From positions 2,533 through 66,532 of the forward strand of contig VXAY01007012.1 of NCBI GenBank assembly GCA_013399855.1: DNA of 64,000 bases, read 5' to 3'. Every line of letters starts with the position of its first letter. Position 1 is the first letter of the stretch. The DNA is from Oxyruncus cristatus. Taxonomy: Eukaryota > Chordata > Aves > Passeriformes > Cotingidae. A program made the translations under genes and the position numbers. Positions 23,044-35,735 of the stretch are shown here, piece after piece. The notes below the pieces were generated by a model. The model saw only the letters and a list, made by a program, of their open reading frames with translations. It made no database searches and had not been told where the DNA came from.

Positions 23044-25892
23044 CTGCTTCATACAGAAAATCGAGGAGAATTTGTCTCCACTTAATATTAAATAATTAAA
23101 TATTCATTGAAACAGAGAGGCAAACTGGTTAAGTAGTTAATGCTTCTCTATAGATCATATGGAAGATCATATTTTTAGTCTCTGCCTTAATGACTGTTTA
23201 ATTATTTATAGACAATGGAAGCACTTCAATAGGAAGTTCTGAGAGACACCTGCCTCCATACTGTCACTGTCACAGGAACTCAGCCAGTCCCCCCTGTTTG
23301 TGGCTCTTATCTGGATTGTGGGGCTGAGTTCTATACCTCACAGCAGAAGGACTTGAATTTCGATTATTTCCTTTCTCAGTGAGTCCCAGGAGGCATCAAA
23401 CATGTCAAGATGAACATCTACATCTTTCCCCCCAAATTCCAAAACAATTGTCCCAATGTAGAATAGAGGGGATGGGAGTAGTGGGTGGAATCAAAACCAG
23501 AAATGAAAGTTTTATCCAATGTTTTCACACTTTGGGAGCTCCTGGTTTCAGTTTTAACCTGAGATTCTCAGCACTACTTTTGAACAGCAACATGTTTTCA
23601 TAATATGAATGCAGCCTCACAAACTACTGAGTGACCAGAAGCATCTGCAATAACTAAAAAGAAAATTACAGACATGGTTATTTAAAGAAAAGGGGGAAAA
23701 AATTAGAAATCCCAACCCTTCTCCTCTTCACCACTTTTTTTTTTTTTAATAAAATTAAAAAAAAAAAAAAGAACCAAAAGAGAGAAGAAAACAAAAGCTC
23801 AGCATAACTGAAAGCCAACTCACCTCGGGAAAATAATTTGGCATCAGCCTTTATCGACAGCTGCACTTCACTTGAGCACCTGTGTGTATCATTGCAAGTG
23901 ATGAATGATTGGGGAGCCTGTTTTGTATTAATGGAACACGTTGTGGCAAAGCTTGTATTTATATTTACGGGATAAGTTCGGGTTGAACCTCTCTTATGAG
24001 ACTCAGATCTTGGTGGTAAAGGTGGGATGTATTGGCTGTGCCTATATTATTAAACTTAGGAATGCCTCCAGATTCTGAGGTCTGAGTAGATACATTGGCC
24101 GTGTCCCAACTTGATGTTAAGGTGAGACCATCTCCACCCTATCCCAAAGTTCTGGTTTTCATTGAACACAGTGATTTTTGCTAAACTCTCAAGAGCGGTG
24201 TCTATGCAAAACATAGAAAAAATATATGGGGAAAAATCAGCCTCACTCAATAGAACAGACTTCTGTAGAAATAAAAACTATTCATGTGGTTAGATACAAA
24301 TTTAGAAACAACTTCAGGGAGGACAAAGGTGGGGAGTGGAAAAGGAGCTAAAAGAAAAAATATTCAAAGTAAATCATCTTACTATTGTATCTCAAAATGT
24401 CATTTTCACAAAGAGATTAACTTTCAACAGGGAGGTATCTTAAAAGGAGGATAAATAATAAACAAGCCAAACATTTCATAAAGCATTGGACAAAACACTT
24501 GTCCACTAAAAGTGGAGAATTGTTTCACACGCAAAAAGAAAAGAAATTGTTTTGGATTAATCCAAGCTGAAAATGCTTTTTCTGGAGATTTTTGTTTTCC
24601 TCATTAAATTGAAAGCTCTTCTTATTTGTACTGCTTTAAGATATTTATTTCCAGAAGCTTACTTCAAATCCTATTGAGAGCAGCAAAAGACTATCAGGTG
24701 ACATTAGTTGCTGTTCATTTGTAGTCCATGAGATTATTTTTTTTTTTCTCTGTATCTTTGTGAAAGTTCTGTGTTGTCAAAACCAGGGAATCTTCTACAT
24801 CTTGTTCTTCTTTTTAGTTTTTAACATTGCATTTTGGAGAGATTATATAGTTAATAGTTTCAAATTCCTTACACAAAAAAAAAACCCAAAACAAACCAAA
24901 TCTTCCTTCTCTTCTCTCAGTGATACTTATTTTGGGGATATATTTGACATAACACCAGTATAATGCTAGAATTATGGATTCTTGGCTGGTGGAAATTTCA
25001 GCAATTGAAATGATGGATCAACATCAGCTAATACCTCTTAAAAGTCTATCCTACTACTTCTTCCAGGGTACATGGTCAGAGCACACAGAACGGGCAACAG
25101 CAAGGTTGAGTCATAGTTGCTAATCTCACATGAACTGATTCCAAGATACAGGAATAGAAATGCTATGCATCAGTTCTGTCTGTTACCCAAGCTTTTGCCT
25201 AGATATCACTTAGTTAGATAATGTAACATTTTTGGTGAAAAAATGTGATCATTAACGAACAGGTATTTACTTTCATTTTTTCCATTTGTTAGTGAGGTTT
25301 TCAGTTGCAAAATATGGTTTTTCGTCAGAACAGGATCAGTACCACCCCAAATAATCACTGTATTTTTCTCAATTCCTCACTACTATTAAAAGTTACCATA
25401 CAGGTGCTACAAAGTACTAATCAAAAAATTCTGAAAATCTAAAGTCCGGAAAGCAGTGCAGGTTTTGGCTGTGCTGTCCCAAACACATCTCAACCTCCAC
25501 TTCTCCTTCAATTTACTCAAGCTGAGTAGCTCAAAGATACGACTGAGGTCATCTGCTGTAGAGTTTTCCAGTGTCCTCCTCGGGGTTTGAAAACTGAAAA
25601 ATTCTATCAGTTTTAACCTCAGTGAAAACAGTTTTTCTGTCTCGATGCAGAGTTAAACACGAGGCAATTGGAGTGCCTGATGACAAGAAAGATCTCAGGT
25701 TCTCAGGCTCTCTGTGCAACCCTACCTGTGGTAAACTGCCTGATGTATCAGAATCGGTACAGACACAAAGAGAAGTAAACTGATGTGACCTAACAAAGCT
25801 AATTTCACAGTTAATATCCGTGTAAGGACATCTTTTTGTGTCATTGGAATTGTTTCTCCATCTTTCTCTTTAAATTCCTCAAGCATACGCCC
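23044..25892. other. Repeat-poor non-coding stretch
   Basis: Contains T13 at about 23735-23747 facing A14 at about 23757-23770, an A/T hairpin-forming pair with a short spacer. No CR1, SINE or gene was recognised. Confidence 0.5.
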
Positions 25893-25926
25893 GCACAACA
25901 CACACACACACGCACACACACACATA
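25893..25926. repeat. (CA)n microsatellite
   Basis: A CA dinucleotide run of about 16 units interrupted by one CG (ACACACGCACAC). The cysteine/valine-rich minus-strand frame over it is an artefact of the repeat. Confidence 0.95.
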
Positions 25927-28900
25927 CAGATATTTTAACTTGAAATGGTGAAGAGTGATGAAGTTATTTTAAATAGGGAAGATATTACTTTTTCTGAACT
26001 TTAAAGAAAAAAAAACACTGAAAAAATATATTCTAGCTGATCAATATTTGATTTTTACACTTTATTTTATACCTCAGATTTGCGGTACGCATTTTAACAA
26101 GAAATTCAAAATAAAAAGGCAATTAAAAACCCCCAGAAAAATGTTTTGTTCAGGAATGGTAAAATTCAACCGTTTATACTGTCAGAAAAACACATATTTT
26201 GAAAATTAATTTCTGGTGAACCTTCTTTTAGTCTAGGAATGAATTTTCAGTTCAAAGTACTGCTCAAGATGGAGTTACTGTTGTCAAATGTAGTTGAATC
26301 CATTGACCTAAAATTTATCTTCCTGAATATTGTAGTCTAACTATAATTTTTCTCATTGTACTTTATATCTGAAAATTAAAATAGAATATATTACCAATAA
26401 TAGTGGCAACTATAATATTATTTTTACAAATGATCTTTCATTTTGTCCATTTTTCAAGGCAATCCATGTGCTATCCAAAAAATTCCTTAGGAGAATGAGA
26501 TACATTTGCTTAATTACTACAGGTATGATATTTCCAAATGAAGTGATTGCTTTAAAACCAGTCTGATGCCTGCCATTGGTGTCAGGGGAATTGTCTATTT
26601 GCCCAGATCTAATTATGCTGGAGGGAATCTCAAACACAATTAGCTGCTTCTCCCTCTCCTGTACAAGAGAAAATTAGCTGCATAATTAATAAGGAAAGCT
26701 TGATTTTACCAATGGAAATTAAAAGTGTGTGTTGGCACTTTAAATAATGACGATATTTGAAGTTTGGTGTAAGTTTATTTGCTTACAGGATGCTGCACCT
26801 GTTTTTATTAAAAGTCTACATGGAATACTGAAATGGAAGATTATCTTGCCTGACCTTAAACAGTTTAGCCCAAGATACTCATCAGACAGTCTTTGGAATT
26901 CAAGGAAGATGGGCAGGGATGCACCATGTACAGTGGCTTACAGGACACACATGGAATAATACTTGAGTGCTGAATTAAACAGGTTTGAGAAGAGTTTGGA
27001 TACGTTGTTTTCAGCAGTTTGAACTTAAGTTATAGCTAATTACAGTAGCTCTGCCTACTCAGACCTGAAGGACCAACGTGTTCTGCAGACAGTGCAGCAT
27101 CTGAGCATCTTCTGGCCACCAAACCAGCGGTCAGCAAACTTGTGATTTCCACTTTATTGCGGGTAAGCTGGGGAAGTGAGATTCACATCACATAATTCAT
27201 GTCAAACCTTCTCTGGAAAAGAGTGAAGCCAGGTAACACTGATCTGCAGCATGGAAGAGCAGGACAGACACAGAAGGAACTACTCAGATCTTCTTCTGTG
27301 ACTTTTTTGAAAGACCACTCATGACACCTTCATGAGAACATAGACATGACAGTCAGTAATAGTGCTAATATAACTATGTCCAAAATAAATCCTGTTTTGA
27401 GCACCAGTTTTGCAGGATTTGACTCCTGTGGGTTCTTCCTTGGCACTGTTGATTATCTGCTGCAGCCCACCTTTGTCCATCACCAAAAGAGCTTTCTTTC
27501 TATTTTTCTCTACATGTGCTTTCTTCATGTAATTCTCTTTGAAGTGTAGACATGCTGTTATGTGTTATTGTTCTATTTTCCAACTATTAACCCTTCTTGT
27601 GTTACTTCATACATTTGCTTTTTCTCAAGCTGTGATGTCAATTCCTCATGTCACCTTTTAAATAAAACCATCACATCTCTCCCCTGAAACATCATTACTT
27701 TACAATCTCACAAAAGCAGAACTTTTTCTGGGCTGCTGTTGACGAAGAGGTAAAAGGCTTTAGTGGTTGTTTGTCAGCTCTCAGTCCTCATTATCAATTA
27801 TTCTTTTATCCAACTGAACTGTGTTGTTTTTGAAGGGTTCAGCAGAGTAGTAGAAGTCATAGAACTTCTACTGAGTCCATGTCCTGTTTTCTTGTTACAG
27901 GCTTTAAGCACTAGAAAGTCAAGGATCCCTGTACAATTTCAGGGAGTCAGCATATCAAGGACACAGTGTACATCTCTTTTGATGTCTTTTGGAAAGACTT
28001 GACCTTACTTCTCAGAGATGTGTCTATATGAAGGGAATTCCTTCTCTCCTGCTGTACTTCTGTCCATATTTCTAGGTTGATTTTAATGCATGTATTTCAA
28101 AGGAAAAGAATTATAGGAAAAGTACATATGTATTGTGTTGTCATATATTTTACCTACAGGGTTAAGATACAGGAATGAGTTTCATTGTTCTGAATACAGG
28201 TTACACATTATTCCTAGACTTTCCTCCTCTGGAGTGTCCAAGTTTGCATATTAAAGAACTCATGTAGAGGCAACACACAACACGGAAGGCATACTTTTAA
28301 TCTTACACTAAACTTCACAGCATTGGAATTTGGTAAATCTCTGAAAAGCTTTTAACCTGCCCAGGGTTTACCAAATTCATACAGATTTAGCGTATTTTTC
28401 TCTGACTTAATTTGTGTTTCTCTCACTGCTTCTGGTAATTAGTTATTTAAAACAAGCACATACTGCTATCTAATGCAATGGCCTGATCTTTTAATGAAAC
28501 CAAATCCATATAAAAAGCAATAGAAGAATCAGATGCAAAAAAAAAAATCTTGCTACGTACACGTGGTATAGCATGTATGTATTTCTCTGTTGTAATTTTT
28601 CTGCTCCTTCTGCTTCATTGTCCCTCCAATCCCTTTTGTATAAATTTTCAATTTGTTTCACTCTGCATTCCCTTAGGAATCTCTCTCTGTGTCATCTTAC
28701 TTATTCCTTTCTTAATAGCCTAATTATGTTCAACTTTGAGGTGTATATACAGTCCTTTAATGGTTCATCAGACTTTCAAGAAGACAAAACAGGGTTCTTT
28801 ACTATTATTACAATACCCTTATTTTACTGTTTCTTTTGAGGATGTTTACTATGCCACATAAAATATTCATCTATTAGTATTTTCCTTGATAAACACATCT

Positions 28901-31900
28901 TCTATCAAAGCTGTTTCTTATCCGTGAGGCAAACTGCAAACAGGTCCCACTCAAGAGGGTTAAACCAGTCGATGTTCTTTGGGACACTGAAAGAAAACTT
29001 TTTAAAAATCCTCCATACCCTGGAGGTAGAATTTGTCAAGATGCTCACGTAATTGAAATTTTCTATGGCTGTTAAGAACCAAGAGAATAGCAGTTCTTCC
29101 CTCCAAATGAAATCTCACTGCCAGATTTGTATGACATTTCATGATCCAAGCTTAATTTGTTATACATTGTTCCCAGAAGGTGAGATGAGATTACATGGAG
29201 CCATACATTAGTTAGAAGATTTATTTTACACTTACCCACTCAAAGTTCCTTTCTAGTTATTCAAACAGAATAGAGAGATCTTGATTAGTTAATCTCTCTA
29301 CATCAGCGTTTTTTCCACAGAGCACTTCACAGAAATGTTTTAAAATTTCACCACAATTAAAAAAGCAATTAAAAAGGATTATCAAAATCAAAGTTGATCT
29401 TTAATTACTGCCTATATCTAGATCTTTATTCCATGATATACCAGATAAAATACTCTTAAAAATGCTTTGTTAATGGCTTTTTATTACTGAGAACATAGGA
29501 AATTTCAGTCTTTTGAGGCGAATCCCTTTTTAGATCAACTTCATTTTCAGGTTGTCATCCAAAACTTTATTTCCATCAATCTTGTCTTGCTCTAGCTGAG
29601 TAAGCCATTCTTTTATCTTCTGCCCACCGTGAGAATTGGCCACCTTGCAGTGACTTGTGTAGTGTGGTCAAAGTACGGCTGTAATTTCTCCAGTGAAAAA
29701 TTGCTCTTTATCTCCATCTTAGTGAGCAAATCTCTTCTGGCATCTGTTCAGTCAGGTCTGCCTGTGTGAATGCCTGCAATCAAGTTTTGGCCATTTGGAC
29801 TTCTAGAAATGTTCAGGGCCATCGCCGCTCTTTTTCCTCAGAGCAGTGGTGGCACAACGGTGTGATGAAAGTCTTTGCAGTTTTACAGTTCTTGCCGAAA
29901 AATAGCTGTTGTTGAGCAGAAGCAATAGCAGAATGACAAAATCTTCTTCAAGGATGATTTCAGCTTTAACAGCTGTAGTATTTGAATGAATAGAAGGGAA
30001 GAGAATTTAAAATGCTGGTACTCCGGACAGTTCAGTGTCATAACATTTAAGAATATTCTGAACAGTAATAGAAGGATTTTGTGTAAAAATGGAAAAAAAA
30101 ATATTAAAAACAAGAACATATGGATAGATAGAGACATCACCAGATTGAAAATCTCTCTGTAGTGGGATTCCTGCTTGGTTCAATTAACAATTCTTATTGC
30201 CTGCTAACCTCAGATTACCAGTTAACCTCAAAAACAACCCCAGTTCTCATCCTTTTATGTGGAAAATAGTGTGAGTGAGGCTCAGCTGACCAAATTTCGT
30301 CAATGTGAAAACTGTTCAGCCTGTCTAATCTAGTCACCTAAAGCCTGAATCACACACCTCAGCATGTCAAGTGCCATCTGGAATTCAGTACCTGCCTGGT
30401 CTTCAATTGCCTCCAAAAGGGCATCTCTTGCAGGTCCTTTATCCCACCTACCAGCCCAATATGAATACCTCAGACTAAAGGGGGGCTTTCAAATGGCACT
30501 AAACACTCACTTCAAGCAACCTGAAAGCAGACTTTGTTTCCAAAACATTCTAGGAAGGTGGCACCAAGGATGTAAAGTTTTGATTAATTTAATCAAATTC
30601 GAGTATCTTAATCCACATGCCAGACCCCTAAATTTTAGATGTCTATACACAGGAGTCTGGATGTGAGATGAGTATCTGAGGTCAGCAAAGAGTTAGATAA
30701 ATGCCAGGGAAAAGAACAGAAATGAGGTCAGCATGTAATAATAAGGACTTTTATTTAATCAAAGTTTTCTGAAGTTCTCAAGAGTGGAAAAGAAAAAAAA
30801 AAAGCAGATATTCTCATATCCCATCCCCCTGTTTTGAGGCACTGAAGAACCACCTCAACCATTACATTATACTACATCCTTCTATATAGAGGATCAAAAG
30901 CTCAACTTTTGCCCTTCTGCCCTTAGAGTTTGTGGGACCCTAAACCCAACTTGTTTGGACTAGTGCAAATTGATATATCCAAATCAATAAATCCCTTGTT
31001 GGCCTCTTTAACTCCATCTGAACTCGTTCAGGTCCCAACCACACCGAGCCCCTACCAAGACAGTACAAGCACAAGGCAAGTAACAAATCTCAGGGTCAGG
31101 TGAGGCTTTTCTGAAGTGACAGCTGAGTGAGGACCTTGTCAAAGAACTTTATTAAAGTCACTCCCCTCTCCAGAACAAGCGTTAGACCATCAGGCAATGT
31201 TTTCAGGCTCCCTCACACGTGGAAATTTTATGCTGCAGTAAGACATTAAATCCTAATATTCTCAATTTTTTTTTTTTTTTTTAATATCTGGATTCTTTCT
31301 TAATTATTTTCAGATTAATTTCCAGCTAATACATAAGGATGAAATTTGGCTCATGACCTATAACCCTAAGCATGTTGTAATTCTGTTACCAATCTCCTGA
31401 TTTCATGGAGGGCTTAACAAGCACCATATGTGAAGCAGTGTGTTCCTGTGCATTAATGTGGCCTAATGATCCAGGGAATCTCTGCCTCTATCCTGCTTTG
31501 CCGCATCATCAACAGCCAGACAAAGGCAATACCGAGGTTTGATTAAACATTTTTTCCCATGTCTATGTCCTCAAGGCTGAAAAGGACCCTAAGGCACCAC
31601 ACTGCCACGCTTAAACCAGTCCACATCATATATAAACTCAGCTGTGTTAGGCACCACAGTAGGAGAAGGAGAGAGCTCAGTTCCATGATTTGGGGTCCTG
31701 CTGACTGCCACCTTTCAAACGAGGCTCTGAATTCACAAGGTTTTTGTGTTAGCACTCAACTTCTTTCGTCCTCCACCACATTTTCTCTCTCTTGCTTCAT
31801 GCTACCGCCTCTGGGACACTCTGTGGACACAGAGTGAAGCTGATCACATTAAAAAATGGTCAGGTTTGAAGTGAAAAACTGAACTGTTGGGGTTTTATTT

Positions 31901-32489
31901 AGTCTGGAGGCATTTCTAGGGTCACTTGACAGTGTGGCTGTGTTAACAGTGGGATTTGGCCTGTTTGCTTCTAGCTGGTACCTCTCCTCAGATGATGCAC
32001 AAGGTAAAAGCCATTTTCCCCTAACCTTTGTGATCACCACGATCATGCCATTCAACTCAGATACAGCTAACAGTGTAAAAGCAAAAAAATTGCCCTGAAC
32101 TGGGTTAAATGGTTCACACTGTCCTGAGGACAGTTTGGAAGCAAGAGCTTCTCAGCTCACACCTATTGGCTCTGACTTAAGAGAGAAATTACCAGCAATA
32201 ATTAAGGGGTCAGCATAAAATATTATTTCAAATCAAAGGGTAGAACACAATCTCATCAGCCAAGTCAGAAAAGAGACCAGCATTCAGAGCTGAACTGTCT
32301 ACTGACACAGATGCCTCCCTGAACACACACGCTTGGCTCCAAAATGTCCATGGGGGTATTTCTAGCAGCTTCAGTGGGGTTTTGTATCACATTGAATGGG
32401 CATGGCACATTTCTTGCTGCTGAAAGGAAGTTTATTTTCATATGGTAGAAATAGGTATTAAATCACAGGCTGTTCCCCCAGTGAATCAT
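25927..32489. other. Long repeat-poor non-coding stretch (about 6.5 kb)
   Basis: No CR1, SINE, LTR or coding gene was recognised on either strand; frames are all 100 codons or fewer. It includes T17 at about 31266-31282, A-runs near 28537 and 30790, and a 9-bp-arm palindrome at 30579-30597. It is the longest stretch here without a recognisable CR1, which suits a regulatory desert or intron. Confidence 0.5.
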
Positions 32490-32592
32490 AACATAGAATC
32501 ACAGGATTGCTTGAGTTGGAAGAGACCTTGAAGACCATCTAATTTCAAACCCCCTGGCATAGGCAGGAATGGCATCCACTGGATCAGGTTAA
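32490..32592 (-). mobile_element. CR1 LINE 3' terminus, short
   Basis: About 100 bases: CATAGAATCACAGGATTGCT, GAGTTGGAAGAGACCTTGAA, CCATCTAATTTCAAACCCCC and AGGAATGGCATCCACTGGAT. The CR1 similarity stops abruptly after GATCAGGTT, so the insertion was truncated early or later cut. Confidence 0.9.
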
Positions 32593-34034
32593 AGAAAGAG
32601 TTCCAAGTAAGCTCTACCCTATGCTGGACCTGTTCCCTCCTTCAGGAAGGTCTCATTTCCTGTGCTTGCTTCAGGGAAGAACTTGTTGCTCCTTTCCTCC
32701 TTCCCTGTTTGCCAAGTGTTGTCATCCTCCTAATTGCCTGTTCCTGACACCACCCCATAAAACTTTTCACTAACTACACCATTACAGCTTTCTTAAACCT
32801 TTGTATGCAATGGCTCTTAGAAATTGCCATGGATCTAGAGAATTGTCTGAAAATGAGCTTCAAACCTAAAGGTTTTCAGGCCTGTGGGGGAGAAAACCCA
32901 TTATATGTGATAGTTCTCTCCAAATGTGGGTAATTACAGATAGAAAAATCCTCCTTACCACTGCTGAAAGTCCCTGTGATCAGTTGCATTCACAGTTTCA
33001 ACCTGTGGGCTGTAGGACTGAAAAGGTTTCACTAATGATTTCTACACTGGACCAAATGATATCCCTGACAATGAGGTAATCCTGAGAACCCTCACTCGCT
33101 TCCAGTTGTCACCATTGGGGCCACAGGCTGGCACAGATGAGCCAACACGTTTCTCCAGACCTGCACTTATGTTTCAATAATAAACGCCCAAATGCGGAAT
33201 GTTTTTTTCTCCCTCTCCTCCCTCCCAAATGCTACTGATCGTCCTATTACCATGGCAACCAACTCCTGCTGGCATGATCAAGAAAAAACCTGATTTGGGA
33301 TTTTAATTAATTGCTTGGAAATGGAAATGTAACAGTGACTGGCAGTTCAACTAAGCACGTTTGCAAAGTGAATAAAAATAGAGTTTCTGAAATACTTGAA
33401 ATTGTTTCACTGGATATAACCCACATTTTTTATGAGACACCTTAATTTATTCTGCTTCATAAAATAAATCTGCAAATGTACTAAGCCATTTTGTCAACAC
33501 AAATCATTTTGGCAAATACTTTAATCCTTCTTCTTAACAAAATGTATTGTATTAAGAAAAAAAAAAAAATCTAACCCATCAGTATAAACCCATAGGTTTG
33601 ATCTGAACGTATGCCTTTTTCACCAGTGGGTCATACTTATAAAAGGCTTTCATCTCACCTTCACAAAAGAGGATGTGCTTCTTCCCATGCATGTGATCAC
33701 TCATTAACATTTGTGGCAGCTACACCCCCATATTCAGCAGAGGATGGAACAGAAATGGCTTTCAGTTGATTTTTATGACCCTCAGCCTCCCTGTTTTCAA
33801 AGCAAATGAAGTGGTCACTGTTTGGGTTTGCCACCGCCCTCTTCTGAGTGCTGCCAGTGCTGCTGAGGTGTGTCAGAGGTCCTGTGTTGCTCAGCCAAGA
33901 AACAGCTCCATTTCTCTCCAGATTTTTAGGAACAACAGGATTAGAAAGATATCCTAGTTGTCTCTGTGCAGTTCTAAGTACCCATAGTTTTCAGCATTAT
34001 GGTAATTTTGTAGGTCTTGTAGTTTCACACAGTA
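32593..34034. other. Unique non-coding stretch with a candidate regulatory block
   Basis: 33170-33370 is complex unique DNA containing an X-box-like site and TTTTAATTAATTGCTTGG. An A13 run lies at about 33559-33571. No gene or transposon was recognised. Confidence 0.4.
33246..33260. promoter_or_regulatory. X-box-like RFX site candidate
   Basis: ATTACCATGGCAACC is close to the palindromic X-box (two GTTRCC/GGYAAC half-sites), bound by RFX transcription factors in ciliary and MHC class II genes. Both half-sites are present with a two-base spacer; one outer base differs. Occupancy or function cannot be read from sequence. Confidence 0.4.
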
Positions 34035-34105
34035 TTTATATATATATATATTTATATACATATATATGTCTATAAATATATATACACATATATATGTAAA
34101 TAGAT
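34035..34105. repeat. AT-rich (TA)n-type microsatellite
   Basis: Made of TATATA runs with ACATATATATG interruptions, self-complementary in several registers. Confidence 0.9.
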
Positions 34106-34212
34106 ACATTTAGCACTTCTTTCTTTAAGAAATTAGAAGAGGTTTTGAAGGATTCAGAAGCCCCAGATCACATCTGAAACTGGAATTAAACTTCCACAGC
34201 TGCATAAAGTCC

Positions 34213-34545
34213 TTCAAGTATCTCTCTTGAAAGAAGGTTATTGTGAGGTGGGGGTCCATTTCTACTCCTGCAGAAGTGATCAGTCAAGAGGAAACGGCCT
34301 CAAGTCACACCAAGAGAGGCTTAGATTAGATATTGTGAAAAATTTCTTGGCTGAAAGGGTGGTCAGGAATTGGAACAGACTGTCCAGGGAAGTGTTGGTA
34401 TCACCTTCACTAGAAGATTTCAAATAACATGTAGATGTGGTACTTAAAGGCGTGTTTTAGTGGTGGACCTGGCTGTGCTGATTAGTGGTGGCACCCAAGG
34501 ATCTTAGAGGTCTTTTCCACCCTCAGTGATTCTGTGATTCTCCAC
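34213..34545 (+). mobile_element. CR1 LINE fragment, 3' end intact
   Basis: Plus-strand CR1: GAAAGAAGGTTATTGTGAGG, AGTCAAGAGGAAACGGCCTC, TTAGATTAGATATTGTGAAA, ACTGTCCAGGGAAGTGTTGG, TTAGTGGTGGACCTGGCTGT and GATTCTGTGATTCTCC. The open frame at 34227-34427 keeps the ORF2 ending, including the word VRNWNRLSREVLVSPSLEDF. Confidence 0.94.
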
Positions 34546-35523
34546 CTTGAGATGTTGGCCTGATGGGGAAGCTGCGTAGCATAAACATGTTTGTACTGTA
34601 AACGTGTGGCATGGGCACTTCTTGGTGACAACATGATAGTGCAGTGCCACATGGAGACAGAAAGTTCCATGTTATTGCTGAAGGACCTCCTTGCTCACAA
34701 GCAAGAGTCAGGGTGCCTGGGTGCAATCAGAACAGCTGCCTTACCTTCCTCCTTTGAGATTTTAGCTTTCTGCTTCCTTTTATTCGTTACAGGCCAATGA
34801 CCTCCCTCACAACCAAAGCTAAGTATGCACAATTCTATGTTAACTCACTTATTTTTACATATTTTCTGATTTTCCTCCAAGCAAGTTTCATCAGACTTCT
34901 GTATTTAAAATATACTGCACCTCCCAGTGCCAGAGTATTAATTCACATCACAGGATCACATTGCTGATCCAGAAGTTACTGAACTTCCTCACTCAGTGAC
35001 TTAATTACATTGGAGAGGTGACTGGTCTTGCCAGTTTTCTCACATTTGCAATGTTTCTTTTCAGTGAAAACTATTCACTCAGCTCTTGAACTGTGTCTCC
35101 AGCTCATGGTAGACAACCCCAATGAGCAGAGTTCTACTGGATGGCAAGAATTGTGTTTAATCGACTTTTTAAAGGTTACACATCACTTAGTTGGAAGACG
35201 CCCTGAAGAAATCATTTTGTTTTCACTCTTGGACCATATTTATTCACCATTCTCCACTGCTTTTCCTTTCTCCCATGCCATCTTTCAAATACAGGTAAAA
35301 ATTTTCATTCTTGGAATGTATTTTTGGACCTAAATATCATTAATCCAGTAGAAATGATGACGCAAAATGAAAACACAAGAAATCTGGTAGTTATCTCTCT
35401 CTCCAACTCTGTCATCTATTGGTATTTCTAAGGCAACTATCTTTGTGTTATCTAAGCACTGTAATATAATACAATCACTTGCAAGTTGTATCTAAGTGCA
35501 GTGGGTTTTACTTATTAATAACG
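34546..35523. other. Unique non-coding stretch
   Basis: Frames of 62-101 codons without known motifs; no repeat family was recognised. Confidence 0.5.
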
Positions 35524-35735
35524 TAGCACTTATCTTCAAAGTGCTTCACAAACTAATTAATTCTCCCAGCACCTTCTCCCTGTCAGGCAGGTGAGACAAC
35601 TATTATTCCCGTTATACATATCATTACCATTATTACTTGGGGAAATAAGGTTAAGTTACTCATCCTGTCTCCCAAAAGAGACAGTGAGTGTTAGAAAGAG
35701 CACCTGAGCTCAGTTATTTAGGAGCAGGGGGGTTT
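35524..35735 (-). mobile_element. MIR-like CORE-SINE relic
   Basis: The minus-strand series matches the MIR/CORE-SINE of amniotes: CAAAGTGCTTCACAAACTAA, CAACTATTATTCCCGTTATA, GGGGAAATAAGGTTAAGTTA and CTCATCCTGTCTCCCAAAAG. These correspond to the 'fewer-than-full-match' words GCTTTACA, TTATTCCCATTTTACA and GGAAACTGAGG...TAAGTGACTTG. About 25 extra bases sit between ATACATATC and GGGGAAAT. Very diverged, so tens of millions of years old. Confidence 0.6.
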
